The notes under the pieces: model-generated | Told to the model about the DNA's origin: nothing | The model's input: the letters and a program-made list of their open reading frames with translations, nothing else | The model's database searches: none | Shown here: positions 1 through 9,015 of the stretch, in pieces | Layout of the letters: every line of letters starts with the position of its first letter | Numbering within the stretch: position 1 is the stretch's first letter | Source of the DNA: Cognaticolwellia aestuarii | Lineage (GTDB): Bacteria; Pseudomonadota; Gammaproteobacteria; Enterobacterales; Alteromonadaceae | Assembly: GCF_002000025.1 (NCBI RefSeq) | Contig: NZ_MUZV01000001.1 | Location: 434,001-498,000, forward strand | Length of the DNA: 64,000 nt | Direction of reading: 5' to 3' | Position numbers and translations under genes: made by a program

Positions 1-334
1 CAAAGCTGCTAAACCGGCAAAAGTCATAGCAAATAATTCACCTATCGCAGCCATTCGCGCGGTGGAAGCGAGTGAGTCTTTAGCTGAGCAGCTAAATCGT
101 ATTGAGCAAGATCCTCGTTTGCTTGAAATACTTGAAAAGCAAGACGATGATTTAGAACTAACAGCTGAAGATGTTAATTATTACAATGAATTAATGGAAC
201 AACATGAAAAAATCAGTCAAGCATTGGGGCTTGATGATGATGAAGAAGAGATAATAGCACCAACTAAAAGCTCAGACTCTGAAGATGATTTATGGGACAA
301 ATTTGATAGCAGTGACCTATCAAAATTTGAATAG
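1..334 (+). CDS. yihI: Der GTPase activator YihI, C-terminal part (5' end outside window)
   Basis: The open frame is already running at base 2 with no start in the window, so the gene begins upstream. The visible part starts with a Lys/Ala/Pro-rich stretch typical of the basic N-terminal half of YihI. An acidic region follows, with the family pattern of a leucine-rich 'RLLEILEK' helix, 'LTAEDVNYYNELME' and a Glu/Asp-rich tail. In the family YihI stimulates the GTPase Der in ribosome assembly; this role is inherited from the family. The next gene starts 9 bp downstream, so the two are probably cotranscribed. The YihI-DUF2489-hemN order recurs in Vibrio and Alteromonadales, which supports the call. 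Confidence 0.85.
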   Translation, partial: KAAKPAKVIANNSPIAAIRAVEASESLAEQLNRIEQDPRLLEILEKQDDDLELTAEDVNYYNELMEQHEKISQALGLDDDEEEIIAPTKSSDSEDDLWDKFDSSDLSKFE

Positions 335-343
335 GTAGCTTTC

Positions 344-826
344 ATGTTTTCAAATCCTTGGATATATCTCGCGTTATTGGCCATGGTGATTATTGGCGTA
401 CTAGCCGCAGTAGCAGTTAAGCTATTGCGTCAATTAAAACAACAAACGCTAGAACAAGAGCAACAAAAAGCCGCGCAACAACAAGCACTGCAACAGCATG
501 ATAAAAAAATCATCGCCAGTGTCATTATTATTGTGCGAGCTATGAAAGAAGAGCAGTGCGACTTTGCCGAAGGCTGCTGGCGTTTGAGTGTGTTGCTTGA
601 CTCATTAAAGCTAAGCCAAGATTTAAATCTGCAATTTCCTGCGGTATTTAAATTTTATGAAGGTATTAAGCATATGCCTATTTTAGCTGAACGTAAAAAG
701 CTTGATAAACGAACGCGTATGAAGCTCGACCTTGAGCGCATGAAGCTTGAAGCAGAGCTAGCGGAAGATATTCGCCGTGATATTGGCTTACTACATCAAT
801 ACGCGAATGAACGAAACAGCAATTGA
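344..826 (+). CDS. DUF2489 domain membrane-anchored protein
   Basis: This 160-residue protein has one N-terminal membrane segment (about residues 5-27). A Gln/Lys-rich, probably coiled-coil stretch follows (about 28-55), then a mixed helical domain containing 'EGCWRLSVLLD' and an Arg/Glu-rich C-terminus. This layout and its position directly after yihI fit DUF2489, a family without an assigned function. A weak AGG sits about nine bases before the ATG. It is probably a cytoplasm-facing, membrane-anchored protein. Nothing in the sequence shows an enzymatic activity. Confidence 0.75.
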   Translation: MFSNPWIYLALLAMVIIGVLAAVAVKLLRQLKQQTLEQEQQKAAQQQALQQHDKKIIASVIIIVRAMKEEQCDFAEGCWRLSVLLDSLKLSQDLNLQFPAVFKFYEGIKHMPILAERKKLDKRTRMKLDLERMKLEAELAEDIRRDIGLLHQYANERNSN

Positions 827-1013
827 GTCAACCCACGCAATAATGTCGGAAAATATTATTAACTCGTTTTAAAAACATCAAGTTACTGTAATATAATAAT
901 AAAATAGAACAAAATTGACATAAGTCACAATAAAGCCGTCAGCATTGCGCTTGATCAATGTTTGGGCGGCTAGTTTATCTATAATAGCGTCAAATTGGTA
1001 AACGAGAAGACTC

Positions 1014-2384
1014 ATGCAAGCAACTCAATTTTTCGATAGCGCGCTATTAAAGAAATATAACACTAGTGGCCCACGATATACTTCATACCCAACAGCACTA
1101 GAGTTTCATGATCAATTCCAACATGATCATCTGGTTCGAGCCATTGAAGCTTCACCTAATCGTGAGTTGTCTTTGTATGTGCATATCCCTTTTTGTCATA
1201 GCCTTTGCTATTACTGTGGTTGTAATAAAGTTATCACTCGCCATCGCGATAAAGCGGACACTTACCTTGAATTTCTTGCCGAAGAAATTGCCTCTCGAGC
1301 ACCACTATTTAAAGACTACACCGTTAAACAGTTACACTGGGGTGGCGGCACACCAAGCTTTTTACGACACGAACAAATCACCAAACTGGTTGAGCTGCTA
1401 AAAGAAAAGTTTACTTTTGCTGAACAAGTAGAGATGAGTATCGAAATCGATCCTCGTGAAATTGAAATGAACCTAGCAGAGCATCTTTATAGCCTAGGCT
1501 TCAACCGCATAAGCATTGGTGTTCAAGACATTGATGAAAAGGTGCAAGAAACCATTAATCGAGTACAGTCTACTGAATTTATTGAAAACTTCATTGCTCA
1601 CGCAAAAGCAGTTGGCTTTAAATCCATTAATATCGATTTAATCTACGGTCTACCGCACCAAAATATCGACACCTTTACTCGTACTTTAAATAAAGCGCAT
1701 GAAATGGATGTAGATCGCATCTCACTGTTTAGCTACGCCCATATTCCTGCTCGCTTTGCTGCCCAGCGAAAGTTAAGAGATGAGTGGTTACCCAGTGTTG
1801 ATGAAAAGTTTGCCCTAATGAAACTCGCTATCGAAAAGCTATGTGATTTTGGTTATGACTTTATCGGCATGGATCACTTTGCTAAACCTGAAGATGAGCT
1901 ATCAATAGCGCAAAAAGCAGGCGAATTGCACCGAAACTTCCAAGGTTACACCACTAAAGGCGGCTGCGATCTGCTCGGTTTAGGCGTGTCATCTATTAGT
2001 GCTATTGGTAACAGCTTCAGTCAAAATACTAAAGAATTACAAGACTATTACAAGGCAATTGATAACCAAGCTCACGCCCATGTAAAAGGTGTAAGTTTAA
2101 CCAACGACGATATTATTCGTGGTGAAGTCATACGTGAATTAATGTGTAACCTTTACCTCGATAAAAATAAAATCAATGAAAAATTTGCCATCGATTTTGA
2201 TCAATATTTTGCCGAAGATTTACCATCACTAAACACTTTTATTAATGATGGGCTAATGACCAATAGTGCTGATGAAATCAAAGTGAATCAAAAAGCACGC
2301 TTACTGATACGTAATATTTGCATGAGTTTTGATGCCTACATGAAGCAACATTTAAATAAACAACGTTTTTCTCGCGTAATATAA
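1014..2384 (+). CDS. hemN: Oxygen-independent coproporphyrinogen III oxidase
   Basis: A radical-SAM enzyme that decarboxylates coproporphyrinogen III to protoporphyrinogen IX in anaerobic haem synthesis. The cluster motif is intact: C61-HSL-C65-YY-C68-G-C70, with a fourth Cys as in HemN. Downstream are 'GGGTPS', the 'EIDPREI' strand and a HemN-type C-terminal domain. The length of 456 aa is normal for HemN, longer than the HemW relatives. A TATAAT lies at 980-985. The stop codon directly abuts the stop of the convergent DUF1285 gene. An FNR-like half-palindrome upstream is too weak to call. Confidence 0.95.
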   Translation: MQATQFFDSALLKKYNTSGPRYTSYPTALEFHDQFQHDHLVRAIEASPNRELSLYVHIPFCHSLCYYCGCNKVITRHRDKADTYLEFLAEEIASRAPLFKDYTVKQLHWGGGTPSFLRHEQITKLVELLKEKFTFAEQVEMSIEIDPREIEMNLAEHLYSLGFNRISIGVQDIDEKVQETINRVQSTEFIENFIAHAKAVGFKSINIDLIYGLPHQNIDTFTRTLNKAHEMDVDRISLFSYAHIPARFAAQRKLRDEWLPSVDEKFALMKLAIEKLCDFGYDFIGMDHFAKPEDELSIAQKAGELHRNFQGYTTKGGCDLLGLGVSSISAIGNSFSQNTKELQDYYKAIDNQAHAHVKGVSLTNDDIIRGEVIRELMCNLYLDKNKINEKFAIDFDQYFAEDLPSLNTFINDGLMTNSADEIKVNQKARLLIRNICMSFDAYMKQHLNKQRFSRVI

Positions 2385-2933
2385 CTAATCTTCTAATACC
2401 CCTAAAACAAATCGCTGTTCGGCACTGTAAAAACATAATTCAGTGCCGTTTTCATTGTTTTCTTCTTTCGCTAAATCAACCCACTGATAATAAACATTAC
2501 GATGCACTTTAGCGGGTAAGTTACGTCTAACGGTGACATATAGGCCACCCTCTTCTGTCAGCGTTAACGGATGCTCGGCGCTTAAAGTAAAACTATCGCC
2601 TAAATTGCTGCTAACTTGCATAATAGTTTTTGCATCATCTAACCACTGCCATTGGGTAATCAAAAACGGCGCGTCTTCAACAACAATACCTATCTTCTCA
2701 ACTGGTGTAACTAAGAAGTACTTTTCGGCTTCCTTTTTTAAGACTGAGGCAAAGAGCTTAACTAAAGATAAGCGCTTAAATATTGTGCCATTATAAAACC
2801 AGCTACCGTCCGACTTTATCACCAAGTCAATATCACCACAAAAAGGTGGATCCCATAACTCAACCGGCGGCATTTTTTTCTCATTGCCTTGCTCAGTGTT
2901 AAGAATTTGTGCAGAAATGCTTTCTAATGACAT
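2385..2933 (-). CDS. DUF1285 domain protein
   Basis: A 182-residue cytoplasmic protein without signal peptide or membrane helix. It carries the DUF1285 hallmarks 'PPVELWDPPFCGDIDLVI' near residue 25, 'DGSWFYNGTIFKR', 'YFLVTPVEKIGI' and 'PFLITQWQW'. The family has a two-domain beta-rich fold and no established activity. The gene converges on hemN with no bases between the stop codons, so transcription of each runs into the other. Confidence 0.85.
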   Translation of the reverse strand: MSLESISAQILNTEQGNEKKMPPVELWDPPFCGDIDLVIKSDGSWFYNGTIFKRLSLVKLFASVLKKEAEKYFLVTPVEKIGIVVEDAPFLITQWQWLDDAKTIMQVSSNLGDSFTLSAEHPLTLTEEGGLYVTVRRNLPAKVHRNVYYQWVDLAKEENNENGTELCFYSAEQRFVLGVLED

Positions 2934-3089
2934 ATATTTATCTTCTAAGTGATTTTACTTAATACTAGCAAATTAACTGAAAAAGCTAAAATAACCAGAT
3001 AATTAACAACTAAAAGAACGTTTAAAAATAATTCAGCACGCGCTAGAGTTTCTTAAAATTTGTGTTACGCTAAAATTATAGGACATCAT

Positions 3090-3141
3090 TCAGCGCCAGG
3101 AGGTATTAAACATAATGAGTATCAGCTAAGCATTGCGCTGA
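3090..3141 (+). promoter_or_regulatory. Structured leader with strong SD and four-codon mini-ORF upstream of the chemoreceptor gene
   Basis: A consensus-like AGGAGG (3098-3103) precedes an ATG at 3115 that opens a four-codon frame (Met-Ser-Ile-Ser) ending in TAA at 3127-3129. The whole piece is bracketed by seven-base complementary arms, TCAGCGC (3090-3096) and GCGCTGA (3135-3141). The chemoreceptor start lies 41 bases after the mini-ORF stop, in another frame. This could be a translational leader or attenuator. It does not match the c-di-GMP riboswitch core as I know it. The pairing and the ORF are directly visible; the function is inferred. Confidence 0.35.
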
Positions 3142-3169
3142 GTTGTTCGGATGTAAGGTAGTTCATTAT

Positions 3170-5194
3170 ATGTACAAATTTAAAAAAATTAATCAAAAAC
3201 TAACATTTTCATTTCTATGCCTTTCTCTACTTCCTCTTATCATATTTGCATTTTTTAGTATCAATATGGCCCAAACAGCCATTCAGCAACAAGCTTTTAA
3301 TCAACTAGAGTCAATCAAGAGTATTAAAAAAATACAATTAGAAAACTATGTTTCTTCACTGAAATCAAGCCTGCTGATACTCGACAGTGATCCTTATGCC
3401 GCAATAGCACTAAAGAAGTTTACAGCAGCTACTGCTAGCACAGGTGTCAATGGAAAAGAATGGCAACAGCTTGAACAACAATATGGAAAGCACCTAAAAA
3501 GTATTAATAAAATTAACGCTTGGTATGATTTATTCCTGATTGATTTAAAAGGCAATATTGTTTTCAGCGCCGCTAAAGAATCTGATTTAGGCATGAACAT
3601 TAGTACTTCATCACTGGCGAAAAGTAGTATTAATGATGCCTTTGTGAACGCTAAAAATAGTGCTTTAGGTACACTTTCCATCAGCGACTTCAAACCCTAT
3701 CCACCATCAAATAATGAGCCAGCAGCTTTCATTATGGCTAAAAAGTCCGACGAAAATGGCACCCATATTGGTTACATTGCATTGCAATTTCCAAGCAGTA
3801 AAGTGAATGAGATTATGCAACAACGCGATGGTATGGGTGAAACAGGTGAAACCTATTTGGTTGGACAAGATAAGCGCATGCGTTCTGATTCATTTCTTGA
3901 TCCAAAAGGCCACTCGATCCTAGCATCGTTTGCAGGAACAATCGCTGAAAATGGTGTAGATACTAAGGCTGTCGAGCATGCATTTAACGGCGTGTCTGCT
4001 AGTGAAATAATTAATGACTATAATGGAAATGCTGTACTATCGTCATTTACCACGCTCGACTTAGGCAACTTTAAATGGGCCTTAATAGCTGAAATTGATG
4101 AATCTGAAGCCTTTGCTGCTGCGAATGCATTAATTAAAATCTCCGTGATCACTATCATCATAGTCTCAATTATTATTACATTGATTGGGCTATTCATTGC
4201 AAAAAACATCAGTACTCCTATCATCTCATCAGTGAAAGCTGCTCAGCATGTTTCAGCAGGAGACTTAACCCAAACGATTGAAGTAAATCAAAGCGATGAA
4301 TTAGGTTTATTACAACAAGCTATGCGAGACATGATTACGCGCTTAAAAGGCATGATTGAACATATTTCGGCTTCAGCAGAGCAACAAGCAACAGCATCAC
4401 AAGAGCTTTCTAGCATCACAGCGCAAACAGATCAGAATGTCAGACGTCAACATCAAGCAACCGATCAAGTTGCAACCGCTATTAACGAAATGAGCGCTTC
4501 TATTGATGAAGTCACCAGTAAAACATCGGAGGCATCAGATGCTGCTGACAACTCGAAACAGCTGGTTAACACTAGCTCATTAACCATTAATGAAACTATC
4601 GAGCAAATCAAAGCACTGTCAGTTGGTATACTCGATTCAAAAACCTTAATCGATGAAGTACAAGAAGGCACTGCCGACATTGTCAATATTCTCGTGGTTA
4701 TTAAGGGGATTGCCGATCAAACCAACTTATTAGCACTCAATGCTGCTATCGAAGCAGCCCGCGCTGGTGAACAAGGCAGAGGCTTTGCTGTGGTTGCGGA
4801 TGAAGTACGAACACTTGCACAAAATACCCAAAAATCTACCGTTGAAATAGAAACCATGATTCAGTCATTGGAAAGCAAAGTAAGCCGAGCAACGACATCA
4901 ATGAATGTCGGTAGTGAACAAGCTAAGCAAATTGTTGATAGAACCAATGAAGTGACGCGCTCATTATCTGAAGTTGAAGCATCAGTGTCTCTCATTTCCG
5001 ATATGAATATTCAAATTGCGACTGCTACACAACAACAAAGTGAAGTCGCACGAGATATTAGCCAACAAGCCGTGGAAATTAGCGATATCTCCGTTGAAAC
5101 TGGTGATAGTGCCCAAGAAATTTCAGCGGCAAGTGATGAGTTGGCAAAACTTGCGGCTGATTTATCTGATCAAGTAAAAACATTTAAAATATAA
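3170..5194 (+). CDS. Methyl-accepting chemotaxis protein with Cache-type sensor
   Basis: Membrane chemoreceptor: N-terminal helix (about residues 14-33), a long periplasmic sensor resembling dCache with a '[10 protein letters not shown]' motif, a second helix near 323-345, HAMP, and a signalling domain. The conserved hairpin tip '[19 protein letters not shown]' lies around residues 518-536. No C-terminal CheR-tethering pentapeptide is visible. I chose ATG at 3170 over an in-frame TTG at 3143 because AAGG lies about 11 bases upstream and the N-terminus then leads straight into the helix. The ligand cannot be deduced. It stands alone, preceded by an unusual leader. Confidence 0.9.
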   Translation: MYKFKKINQKLTFSFLCLSLLPLIIFAFFSINMAQTAIQQQAFNQLESIKSIKKIQLENYVSSLKSSLLILDSDPYAAIALKKFTAATASTGVNGKEWQQLEQQYGKHLKSINKINAWYDLFLIDLKGNIVFSAAKESDLGMNISTSSLAKSSINDAFVNAKNSALGTLSISDFKPYPPSNNEPAAFIMAKKSDENGTHIGYIALQFPSSKVNEIMQQRDGMGETGETYLVGQDKRMRSDSFLDPKGHSILASFAGTIAENGVDTKAVEHAFNGVSASEIINDYNGNAVLSSFTTLDLGNFKWALIAEIDESEAFAAANALIKISVITIIIVSIIITLIGLFIAKNISTPIISSVKAAQHVSAGDLTQTIEVNQSDELGLLQQAMRDMITRLKGMIEHISASAEQQATASQELSSITAQTDQNVRRQHQATDQVATAINEMSASIDEVTSKTSEASDAADNSKQLVNTSSLTINETIEQIKALSVGILDSKTLIDEVQEGTADIVNILVVIKGIADQTNLLALNAAIEAARAGEQGRGFAVVADEVRTLAQNTQKSTVEIETMIQSLESKVSRATTSMNVGSEQAKQIVDRTNEVTRSLSEVEASVSLISDMNIQIATATQQQSEVARDISQQAVEISDISVETGDSAQEISAASDELAKLAADLSDQVKTFKI

Positions 5195-5339
5195 TTTAAA
5201 AAATATACTAAGCACGGGCTAGCAGGTATATCTAGGACTGAGCCTTTTATTCAGTGCTGAAATATTTGCTAGTATTGTCGATAATTGCTTCTGAGCAACA
5301 AAAAAGTAAAGAAAAATCATCTGAAATAAGATATTTTCC

Positions 5340-5378
5340 TTGTCAATAAGCTAACAAATGCAATATACTCTCCGCGCC
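5340..5378 (+). promoter_or_regulatory. Stable-RNA type sigma-70 promoter of tRNA-His
   Basis: TTGTCA at 5340-5345 is followed after 18 bases by TATACT at 5364-5369 and then by a GC-rich discriminator (CTCCGCGCC, 5370-5378). A GC-rich discriminator is typical of stringently controlled tRNA and rRNA promoters. The tRNA begins about 30 bases after the expected start point. Confidence 0.7.
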
Positions 5379-5408
5379 TTACCACAAGGCGTTTTAAGTA
5401 AGTTCAGT

Positions 5409-5485
5409 GGTGGCTATAGCTCAGTTGGTAGAGCCCCGGATTGTGATTCCGGTTGTCGAGGGTTCAAGTCCCTTTAGCCACCCCA
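5409..5485 (+). tRNA. tRNA-His (anticodon GTG)
   Basis: A complete cloverleaf of 77 nt with encoded CCA (5483-5485). The extra G at -1 (5409) is the histidine-specific identity element. The GTG anticodon lies in the loop TTGTGAT. D-arm, T-loop TTCAAGT and the acceptor stem GTGGCTA/TAGCCAC are intact, and it closely resembles the enterobacterial tRNA-His. No clear intrinsic terminator follows. Confidence 0.97.
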
Positions 5486-5991
5486 TCTTTTCTCACACTA
5501 TTCCTTTAAAATCAAAGTTTCTTAATAACTTGTAACGCATATTGTTAAAACAACGTCTGTGCATTTATATACCTACTTGAAACTAATTCGCTCTACTTCT
5601 ATTCACATTCAACTGGCAATTAATACCAAAATATCAGCCAAAACTCATTCACCTTATTTAAGTCGGCCTTATTCATAGGTGTGCAAGCTGGAACTTTAAG
5701 TTATCACCTTTCAACATCAGTCATTCTGCCCCATCAAAAAAGAGCTAATTTTTTTAATTCAACGAAACTATCAATTGATTTGAAAGGCTATGATCACAAC
5801 GCATAAGTCTTATTTTCTCTACCCTACACAAAGTATAACGACTAAAAAATGCTCGTAATAATTTGGTTTTATTCAAGTTTTAGTGATAAATTGGTCGAAT
5901 TGATTATAAATAATATTTATATTTTGCTTGGCAAAGCTATTTCCCAATAGCTATAGGCTTGCTCATCATATATTTTGGCATGGACGTATTA
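5486..5991. other. Non-coding tract after tRNA-His
   Basis: AT-rich and full of stops in all frames. I see no RNA gene, repeat or clear terminator. It must hold the promoter of the membrane-protein/PEGA pair, but no convincing -35/-10 pair could be chosen. No attachment-site duplication of the tRNA 3' end was seen. Confidence 0.5.
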
Positions 5992-7716
5992 ATGATAAAA
6001 ATTGTTATTCTTGCTTGTTTTGTTCTTTGGATGTTCATTCGTCAGCTTACCAAATCAAAGCCAAACTCTATTTGGCGTATTAAATTAAAACGTTTATCTC
6101 GTTATGCCTTAATTGGCGCCATCGTTTGGCTAATAACTATCGCCTTCGGCTCAGTAAAATATCAAATATATACTGACAAAGTATTTACCTATCAAGGTAA
6201 TATACAAACTATTTTTGCTTGGCAAGAAAATAGATTACTCCCTATTGAGAGTCTTTCGACACCGGTACTGCTTTCTTTAGATTATGAAACGACTTACCCT
6301 TTGACAGAAAAGTCGGCGCAATCATTAACACAAAGCTATCCTTACGAACCTTACTATTTAGGCGTCAGCCAATTTTTAGGTACGGTTTTAAGCTTCTTTT
6401 TCTTGCTTTCATACCTGTCTCGGCATATTTCAACCGATAGGCGATGGCAGGAGGCACTCGCTTCAGACAGTAAAGCTGGCTATCGAGATTTTCTTCACTG
6501 GGCTAATAGTAAAAAATTAAGACGTTTACACTGCTTTGCTATGGAGAAGAAAATTGATATCGCGATGCAGTCGATTGATCAACGAGCTCGCTTGAAGCTT
6601 GAAATGTATCGTCAAGGCTATAATGCCCAAGGGTTAAACTCAGCATTTCTTGAAATGCTAAATGAGGTTGTTAAGTCAGGTTACAATAGCATTACAGTAA
6701 AAGCCACACATCACGACAACTTTAAACCGCTTGCTGAAGTGCGTGACATCACAGCCGCCGCGCTAAACTTCGGTGCACGAGAGCCTAAATTATTTATGGA
6801 AAGGTATTATCAACACTACCTCTCAAATGCGTTAAATAAGGAAACGCCAGCTAAATTTGACACTATGGTAATTAATGCTCCCGAGCATTTACGCTTTTCT
6901 TACCCTGAGCCCAGCAGCGCTAATAGCTTATTAGAAAAACAGTTAGCTAGCGTGCTTAATCAAGGAAAAAAGCGTTTTACCGGCGATGATCTCGTTGAGT
7001 TCACCACCAGCTCAAGTTCACTATTCAGCCAGCCAAATGTTTGCTTAGAAGTTTCTTACCTATGCCAATTAGGTACAAAAAAAGGCTCACGCCAAACCTC
7101 TATTTGGGCAGGAGAAAACCCAAATAAGCTTATTACTATGAACGGCACTGAGTATCCTGGTGGTAATATCCTATGGCTAGTTTTTGGTATGGCATTTAAC
7201 TGGCGACTACTCATTAATGGCAAGGAAATTTCTACAGGCCATTGCAGCACATTACCCGACTCAGAGATATGTAACCTAAGCAGACCTCAAAAGCAGCATA
7301 TGCCGGCTAAGTCAGAAGTTGAAAAGCAAATTTTTGAAGTGGTTGCACTTTCTAATGTTAGTGTGTTTTTCGCGCAGTTAATGGGGGTCGAAGCAGATAG
7401 TATTAACCAGCATACGATTAATTTAAAAGATAAAAAAACAGCAGAGAAAGTAAAAACTCAAAATCAAGCGTCTAATGAATTAACAGAGAAACTTGAAGAT
7501 GCACTCAGAGGTGAAGCGCTAGAAGAGCTAATGAAAAGTAGTGGTGTAGAGCTCTATCAACAAAATAAAGCCGCGGTTGACTCTATCATTAGCGACTATA
7601 TAAAAAATAATGGCGACACTGACACTGTTTTAATGATCATAGACTTACTCGGTGATTCAGCGCCTGAGCTCGTCGGTTGGTTAACAAGTTTAATTGGAGA
7701 CTCAAGTGATGAATAA
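5992..7716 (+). CDS. Unrecognised membrane protein, first gene of a two-gene locus
   Basis: I do not recognise this family. From the chosen ATG the protein has about 574 residues. It has an N-terminal helix, a second helix around 'ALIGAIVWLITIAFG' and a third around 'FLGTVLSFFFLLSYL' after a periplasmic stretch. A large, probably cytoplasmic region follows, rich in helices at the C-terminus. A short hydrophobic segment ('GGNILWLVFGMAFNW') lies in the second half. Alternative starts are TTG 5959 and ATG 5980; 5992 has the best SD (GGA, spacing 7). The 3' end overlaps the PEGA-protein gene by 8 bp, so the two are translationally coupled. It may be a sensor or assembly partner for that protein; this is inference only. 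Confidence 0.7.
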   Translation: MIKIVILACFVLWMFIRQLTKSKPNSIWRIKLKRLSRYALIGAIVWLITIAFGSVKYQIYTDKVFTYQGNIQTIFAWQENRLLPIESLSTPVLLSLDYETTYPLTEKSAQSLTQSYPYEPYYLGVSQFLGTVLSFFFLLSYLSRHISTDRRWQEALASDSKAGYRDFLHWANSKKLRRLHCFAMEKKIDIAMQSIDQRARLKLEMYRQGYNAQGLNSAFLEMLNEVVKSGYNSITVKATHHDNFKPLAEVRDITAAALNFGAREPKLFMERYYQHYLSNALNKETPAKFDTMVINAPEHLRFSYPEPSSANSLLEKQLASVLNQGKKRFTGDDLVEFTTSSSSLFSQPNVCLEVSYLCQLGTKKGSRQTSIWAGENPNKLITMNGTEYPGGNILWLVFGMAFNWRLLINGKEISTGHCSTLPDSEICNLSRPQKQHMPAKSEVEKQIFEVVALSNVSVFFAQLMGVEADSINQHTINLKDKKTAEKVKTQNQASNELTEKLEDALRGEALEELMKSSGVELYQQNKAAVDSIISDYIKNNGDTDTVLMIIDLLGDSAPELVGWLTSLIGDSSDE

Positions 7717-8572
7717 AATCTTATTGTTATGTAGTTTTCTGTTCATTGCTATCTTACCCAATATCGCACATGCTGATATTAAAAAGACCATTAAAGGCAC
7801 CATTAAAAAAGGTATTCTAGAAGAGTTTGCTGGTGAATTAGCAAAACTGCCGGGGTTAAAACAAGTTAAAGAAAAAATCGAGACTAACGAATTTAAGCTT
7901 ATCTCAACAAGCAAGCATCGTGGAATATTAGAGCTAGCTAATTATAACGATGCTGAAAATATCACTATTGCTCGAACACGTTATGAGCCTGGTTTAAAAA
8001 TATTCGATCAGGCAATATTAGCGTCAGGTACTTACTGGTTGAAAGCTCAACCTAAAGACTCTAAACAACAAGCAATTGAGCGGAAAGTTATCATAAATAG
8101 TGGCGTTATCAATAAAACCGCACTAAATTTTTGGCAAAAAGGTGTAAAAGTTTATCCGTTGGAAATTAGCACGGAACCGCAATCGGCAAGAATTAGAATT
8201 TTAAACATTGTGCCCAAATATAAATTTTCTATGCCACTTTCGCCAGGAAAGTATCTGGTTGAAGTGAGCCATAAAGGTTATAAAACAGCTAAATTTAATA
8301 TTACTCTTGATCATAACCAAAACAATTTTAATGTCGCACTACAACCACAAAAAGTTGAAGTGATCAGTGTTACCGGCACTAAAAAGGCTGACGATTCAGT
8401 CAAAGCTGATAAGCCTAAAAAAGAATATTCTTTAGGTGTTAATATAATTACTTGGAGTATTTTAGCGCTGTTATTTTTACTAGCAGTATGGTTAATTTAT
8501 CGCTTAATTAAGCTTTTAAAACAGTTACTAAGCAAAGTTTGGCAAATGATCTTCGTCGATAAAACTGTATAA
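7709..8572 (+). CDS. Secreted/membrane PEGA-domain protein
   Basis: About 287 residues with a clear signal peptide (hydrophobic 'LLLCSFLFIAIL' and cleavage after 'AHA'). A basic amphipathic stretch and a beta-rich region follow. One PEGA-like repeat then appears ('PLEISTEPQSARIRILN' to 'LSPGKYLVEVSHKGYKT'), a Lys-rich linker, and a C-terminal transmembrane helix near residues 250-268 with a short basic tail. PEGA domains occur in surface and periplasmic proteins, often in signalling or cell-wall contexts. ATG 7709 is chosen because GGAG lies nine bases upstream and the signal peptide starts there. It overlaps the previous gene by 8 bp. Confidence 0.75.
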   Translation: MNKILLLCSFLFIAILPNIAHADIKKTIKGTIKKGILEEFAGELAKLPGLKQVKEKIETNEFKLISTSKHRGILELANYNDAENITIARTRYEPGLKIFDQAILASGTYWLKAQPKDSKQQAIERKVIINSGVINKTALNFWQKGVKVYPLEISTEPQSARIRILNIVPKYKFSMPLSPGKYLVEVSHKGYKTAKFNITLDHNQNNFNVALQPQKVEVISVTGTKKADDSVKADKPKKEYSLGVNIITWSILALLFLLAVWLIYRLIKLLKQLLSKVWQMIFVDKTV

Positions 8573-9015
8573 TATGGTGATAAATTTATTTCGTTATCGC
8601 CGTATTATTAAAGTTTTCTAGCAGATAAAAATGGGGCAAAAAATCACTTTTTATCTCACTTACTTCAACGTGATAATTTTGCCATCAGTTATTACTGAAC
8701 AAAAAGTAAGAGGGTGAATACCATTACAAAAAACGCCCTCACCTCATCAATAAAACAACAACCACCTGATTTTAATTGCTTTTATTAAAAATCCGTATAA
8801 AAAAATACCGTCTTTCTTACACGAAATTACCTTTGTAAAACCTAGCAAATCTATGCTTTTGTCATCTTAATGACTCATTAACTTCATTTTACAATCATGA
8901 AATTGTCAAGAAACCTCATCAAGATGTTGCTCACTTTCAGTACCTCTTTTCTCTGAGTATCAGGGGCCTGTTTGCCATTAATCATTATTAACTATTTAGA
9001 TAATTGGAAAAAACT
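8573..9015. other. Non-coding tract before the PhoX-type gene
   Basis: There is no open frame of note. A stem GAGGGTG/CGCCCTC (about 8711-8743, one wobble, 19-base loop) may end the PEGA operon but lacks a U-tract. GTCAT-CTTA-ATGAC (8861-8874) is a small palindrome. I found no convincing tandem Pho box despite the phosphatase-type gene downstream. Confidence 0.4.

Noticed and set aside
915-928. FNR-like box TTGAC-ATAA-GTCAC upstream of hemN
   Set aside because: The right half fails the ATCAA consensus and the site lies far from the -10 at 980-985, so anaerobic control is not supported by sequence alone.
1108-1401. 97-codon ORF inside hemN
   Set aside because: Out-of-frame shadow of hemN with an unlikely composition.
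3098-3129. c-di-GMP riboswitch upstream of the chemoreceptor
   Set aside because: The conserved GEMM core elements are absent; only the stem and mini-ORF can be supported.
5409-5485. tRNA-His as an integration site of a mobile element
   Set aside because: No integrase gene and no direct repeat of the tRNA 3' end were found downstream.
8858-8876. Possible Pho box upstream of the PhoX-type gene
   Set aside because: One TTGTCAT half is present, but no second 7-mer follows at the required 11-base step.
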